From an uncultured Clostridia bacterium (GTDB lineage Bacteria > Bacillota > Clostridia > TANB77 > CAG-508), in NCBI GenBank assembly GCA_947625565.1, contig CANQOU010000049.1:1-8002 (forward strand): a stretch of DNA of 8,002 nt. The letters are read 5' to 3'. Positions within the stretch are counted from its first letter, which is position 1. Every line of letters begins with the position of its first letter. The notes under the pieces were generated by a model that worked only from the letters and a program-made list of their open reading frames with translations, ran no database searches and was not told where the DNA came from. Shown here piece by piece: positions 5,945 to 8,002 of this stretch. Both the position numbers and the translations under genes were made by a program.

Positions 5945-5961
5945 TGCGATTTTCTTCTTTT
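5926..5961. terminator. Bidirectional terminator at convergent gene ends
   Basis: AAAAGAAGAAAATC (5926-5939) and GATTTTCTTCTTTT (5948-5961) form a perfect 14-bp stem around the 8-nt loop TATGATGC. Reading rightward, the stem's own T-rich arm continues into CTTTT. Reading leftward, a run of T continues past the stem (complement of 5923-5929) into TATATA. Both strands therefore look like intrinsic terminators. The hairpin contains the engB stop and abuts the stop of the convergent gene, so one short element probably ends both transcripts. The stem is A/T rich, so strength is uncertain. Confidence 0.75.
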
Positions 5962-7271
5962 CTTTTACTATATATATTATCTTGTCTATTATTCTTATAG
6001 CAAATTGAACAATTAAATATAAACACATTTGTATAAAACCAAAATACCATAGTACATAGTTCATATGTGTATGCACATATGAATGCGCTTTTCCAAATAT
6101 AAACCATGAAAATGTTACTGATAAAAATATAATGAGCATTATGATATCTCTAAAGGCATTTTCTTTTTTTCTTATTAAATCATATAGTAATATAAGAGCT
6201 ACTAAGACAAGCATTTTTTTAAAATATTTTCCTTGTATTCCTGTTACTATTGGTGTTTTCCAAGCAAAATATCTAGAAATAGTCTGTAAAAAAGTAGATT
6301 CTATTGATACTTTAGAAACTCCTGTAAATTCATGTGCATTACCAGTAAATCCAGTTCTTCTTAAGTAATCCTCCGTATATATTTTCTTTATTCCTTCTAT
6401 TATATTTCCTTCGCCTTTTAAGATAGAGTGTGCAAATATTGCTGCAAAGAAGGCTATTAGACACACTATTCCTACTATAAATGTTGTTTTTAAAATTTTT
6501 ATTCTTTCTTTTTTGTCTTTTGCTATAAAGAAATCTATTATAAAAAATGAAATTGTAAATAGCATAACTACTGTTATATATTCATATCCGGCATAAACAT
6601 TTCAAAAATATCGATAATCCTATTAGTGGTACCCATATTCTCTTTTTGTTATAATTTAATGATAGTATTAGTCCGAATACAGCTGGTAAAAACCAAGTAA
6701 ATTCTACCCAATACAGATTTTTAGCAAATGCTACTACCCAAGGTGATATTATAAATACTAAGTAAAATATTACGCCTAATATTTTATTATATTTTTTTAC
6801 TAAAAAATAGCATAAAGCCATTGCTGTAATTCCCATTAGTATACTACAAATTAGATGTAGTCCTCCTATTGGTATATGTAGTTTATTATATAAAAAGGAA
6901 AAGATATATCCTTGTAATCCTACTTGTGACCTATATGGTATCATTTTCAGTTCACTGTTATTTTCATCATATTGTTGTATTTTTGTGTATAAATTATCAA
7001 TTCTCTCAGAATTAGTATTCATAGGTATTGTTAATCCAAATGACGTTACATTCATATTATATTTATCTTCAAGTATTTTTGATATAACTAAATCTTCCGA
7101 ATCAGCTTGAAAGTTTTCGAAAGTTACATCAGTAACAAATTGATTATCATAGTCATTAAATGTTTGTTTTCTATCCCCTAAAAAATCATATGCAAAATTT
7201 AATGTTAATATTATAGTTAATATTGCAATAACAATAATTTTATTTCTATTATTTTTCATTAGTCTATTCAT
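5939..7271 (-). pseudogene. Polytopic membrane protein, GT-C glycosyltransferase-like, split by a frameshift
   Basis: Two frames together describe one protein of about 443 residues. The first frame (7271-6582) starts MNRLMKNNRNK, has a membrane segment at about 11-29, an extracytoplasmic stretch with an acidic ADSEDL at about 56-61, then TM segments and SPWVVAFAKNLYWVEFTWFLP. It ends LKCLCRI and a stop. The second frame (to 5939) continues immediately with GYEYITVVMLFTISFF and several more TM segments. It has no ribosome binding site of its own. Removing one base from the CCGG at 6588-6591 restores LKCLCGYEYIT across the junction. The topology (many TM helices with a large acidic first outer loop) resembles GT-C sugar or oligosaccharide transferases acting on lipid-linked donors, but the family is not certain. 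The start ATG has GAGGAG about 7 nt upstream and overlaps the stop of the VanZ-family gene. The break could be a real mutation or a sequencing error. Confidence 0.72.
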
Positions 7272-7770
7272 TTTCTACACTCCTCATTGTTTTATATTTT
7301 TCTCCTAATGCTTTATATACAGATATAATAACAAGTACAATTAAAATTCCCATTATAACACCTGATGTGTCAATTATAACATCTCTCAATTCTGCACTTC
7401 TACCGGGTACAAAGCTTTGATGATATTCATCTGAAATCGCATATATCAGCCCTACTCCCATACTTATTAAAAGTTTTTTCCATAATAATAGTCTATATGT
7501 ACTTACAAATGACATTATTAAAATTCCTACAATCATATAAATAGAAAAATGTGCTATTTTTCGAATAATTGGCTGTGCTTTTTTTACTATCTTTTCTTTT
7601 GTTTTTTCGCTTAAATTCTTTGTATATGGAAATATATCAATGATTTGTCTCATTACTCCCTTACTTCTAGCACTTGATAATAGTGCATTTTCACTTGAAA
7701 ACTGAAATATTATATAAAATGTAAATAATAACATAATAATCAGTATAATTCTTAAGACTGTCCTTCCCAT
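7264..7770 (-). CDS. VanZ-family membrane protein
   Basis: This 168-residue protein has about four membrane segments (roughly residues 5-22, 74-90, 98-112 and 130-151) and the VanZ-family pattern: FQFSSENA at 22-29, RKIAHFSIY at 70-78, and SDEYHQSFVPGR at 113-124 followed by AELRDVIIDTSGVIMG. VanZ was named from the vancomycin-resistance cluster, where it gives low-level teicoplanin resistance, but most family members sit outside such clusters and have no known role; no vanA/H/X-like gene is present here. The ATG at 7770 follows AAAGGAGAAAA. Its stop TAG (7266-7264) overlaps the ATG of the next gene (ATGAATAG, 8 nt), so the two are translationally coupled. The association with a GT-C-like protein suggests a cell-envelope task. 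Confidence 0.92.
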   Translation of the reverse strand: MGRTVLRIILIIMLLFTFYIIFQFSSENALLSSARSKGVMRQIIDIFPYTKNLSEKTKEKIVKKAQPIIRKIAHFSIYMIVGILIMSFVSTYRLLLWKKLLISMGVGLIYAISDEYHQSFVPGRSAELRDVIIDTSGVIMGILIVLVIISVYKALGEKYKTMRSVENE

Positions 7771-7871
7771 TTTATGTTTTCTCCTTTTTTATTTTGTATT
7801 TCTTCCCTACTTACAATAGAATAATATTCCATTATATTTTTTTAATACTTTAAAATAATAACATTTTTTAT

Positions 7872-7900
7872 ATTCTACCATTCTTTTTATGAAATGTCTA
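7872..7900 (-). promoter_or_regulatory. Probable promoter of the VanZ-family operon
   Basis: On the minus strand TAGACA (7900-7895), a 17-nt spacer and TAGAAT (7877-7872) with an upstream TGG (extended -10, TGn) form a good promoter. The predicted start is near 7864, giving a leader of about 93 nt to the ATG at 7770. That leader is A/T rich, and I see no clear riboswitch or hairpin in it. An alternative -10 (TATAAT at 7836-7831) lacks a convincing -35. Confidence 0.6.
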
Positions 7901-7910
7901 TTAAAAATGT

Positions 7911-7965
7911 AAAAAAGAAGAGTTTTCTTTGATGTGATAAACATATCAAGATTTCTCTCCTTTTT
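7911..7965. terminator. Hairpin terminator, bidirectional in form
   Basis: The arms 7917-7936 and 7942-7960 pair with a 5-nt loop. The inner stem pairs CTTTGATGTG with CATATCAAG with one bulge and one G-T pair; the outer stem pairs GAAGAG with CTCTCC with one mismatch; a 3x3 T/T internal loop separates the two. The hairpin is flanked by A6 on the left (a T run on the minus strand) and T5 on the right. It lies directly after the possible gene end at 7964 and just upstream of the VanZ-operon promoter, so it most likely ends a minus-strand transcript entering from the right edge. Confidence 0.6.
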
Positions 7966-8002
7966 ATTTATTATCTACAACAGCATTTTTCTTTTTTACA
8001 TA
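7964..8002 (-). CDS. Possible C-terminal end of an upstream minus-strand gene
   Basis: Reading from the right edge, one minus-strand frame codes YVKKKNAVVDNK and then stops at TAA (7966-7964), immediately before the hairpin terminator at 7911-7965. Twelve residues are too few to identify anything, and another frame (ending CKKEKCCCR at a TAA) is also open at the edge. The adjacent terminator is the only support for a gene ending here; the frame and product are uncertain. Confidence 0.3.
   Translation of the reverse strand, partial: YVKKKNAVVDNK

Noticed and set aside
5853..6368. Open frames at 5853-6107 (minus) and 6132-6368 (plus)
   Set aside because: They overlap the engB end and the membrane-protein gene in wrong frames, with no supporting signals.
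5939..6565. The 208-residue downstream frame as an independent gene starting at 6565
   Set aside because: It has no ribosome binding site at its ATG, starts in the middle of a membrane segment, and joins smoothly to the preceding frame after a one-base correction.
7850..7966. A short peptide read from a TTG or ATG just after AAGGAG near 7959
   Set aside because: Both candidates (15 and 18 codons) lie wholly across the terminator hairpin and its T run, so the AAGGAG is more simply part of the hairpin's flanking sequence.

Overview
The window is very A+T rich (roughly 70% by eye). It uses AGA/TTA-type codons, strong GGAGG-type ribosome binding sites and sigma-A-like promoters, and it carries a Firmicutes-style infC-rpmI-rplT operon. 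This points to a low-GC Gram-positive bacterium, most likely a clostridium-like Firmicute. The species cannot be named from the window. I see no rRNA, tRNA, insertion sequence, CRISPR array or phage gene.

Layout. (1) 1-1093, minus strand: the translation operon infC (IF-3), rpmI (L35) and rplT (L20, running off the left edge). It is driven by a near-consensus promoter and preceded by a leader of about 157 nt. The leader ends in an intrinsic terminator just before the infC ribosome binding site. An 8-nt segment at the very 5' end of the leader is perfectly complementary to the terminator's 5' arm, which looks like an antiterminator switch of the L20-autoregulation kind. infC appears to start at a rare ATC codon. 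(2) 1104-2859, minus strand: a membrane-anchored alpha/beta hydrolase with its own promoter and, upstream of it, a two-repeat cation/Ca2+ exchanger-like membrane protein. (3) 2891-5944, plus strand: an operon of a DUF1653 protein, a seryl-tRNA synthetase with archaeal-looking signature segments, an unrecognised 268-residue protein, and the ribosome-assembly GTPase EngB. A perfect 18-bp palindrome lies on the start site of this operon in the divergent intergenic region. (4) 5926-5961: a 14-bp perfect hairpin straddles the overlapping stop codons of two convergent genes and probably terminates both. (5) 5939-7770, minus strand: a VanZ-family protein translationally coupled to a large polytopic membrane protein (GT-C glycosyltransferase-like). 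The latter is split by a one-base frameshift at about 6588-6591. (6) 7771-8002: promoter for that pair, a bidirectional terminator hairpin, and possibly the last codons of a further minus-strand gene.

Most of the window is housekeeping: translation initiation, ribosomal proteins, tRNA charging and 50S assembly. I did not find a convincing new multi-gene system. The points most worth a second look are the infC leader switch with its ATC start, the archaeal-like SerRS, the unknown gene between serS and engB, the frameshifted membrane protein, and the palindrome at the divergent promoter.
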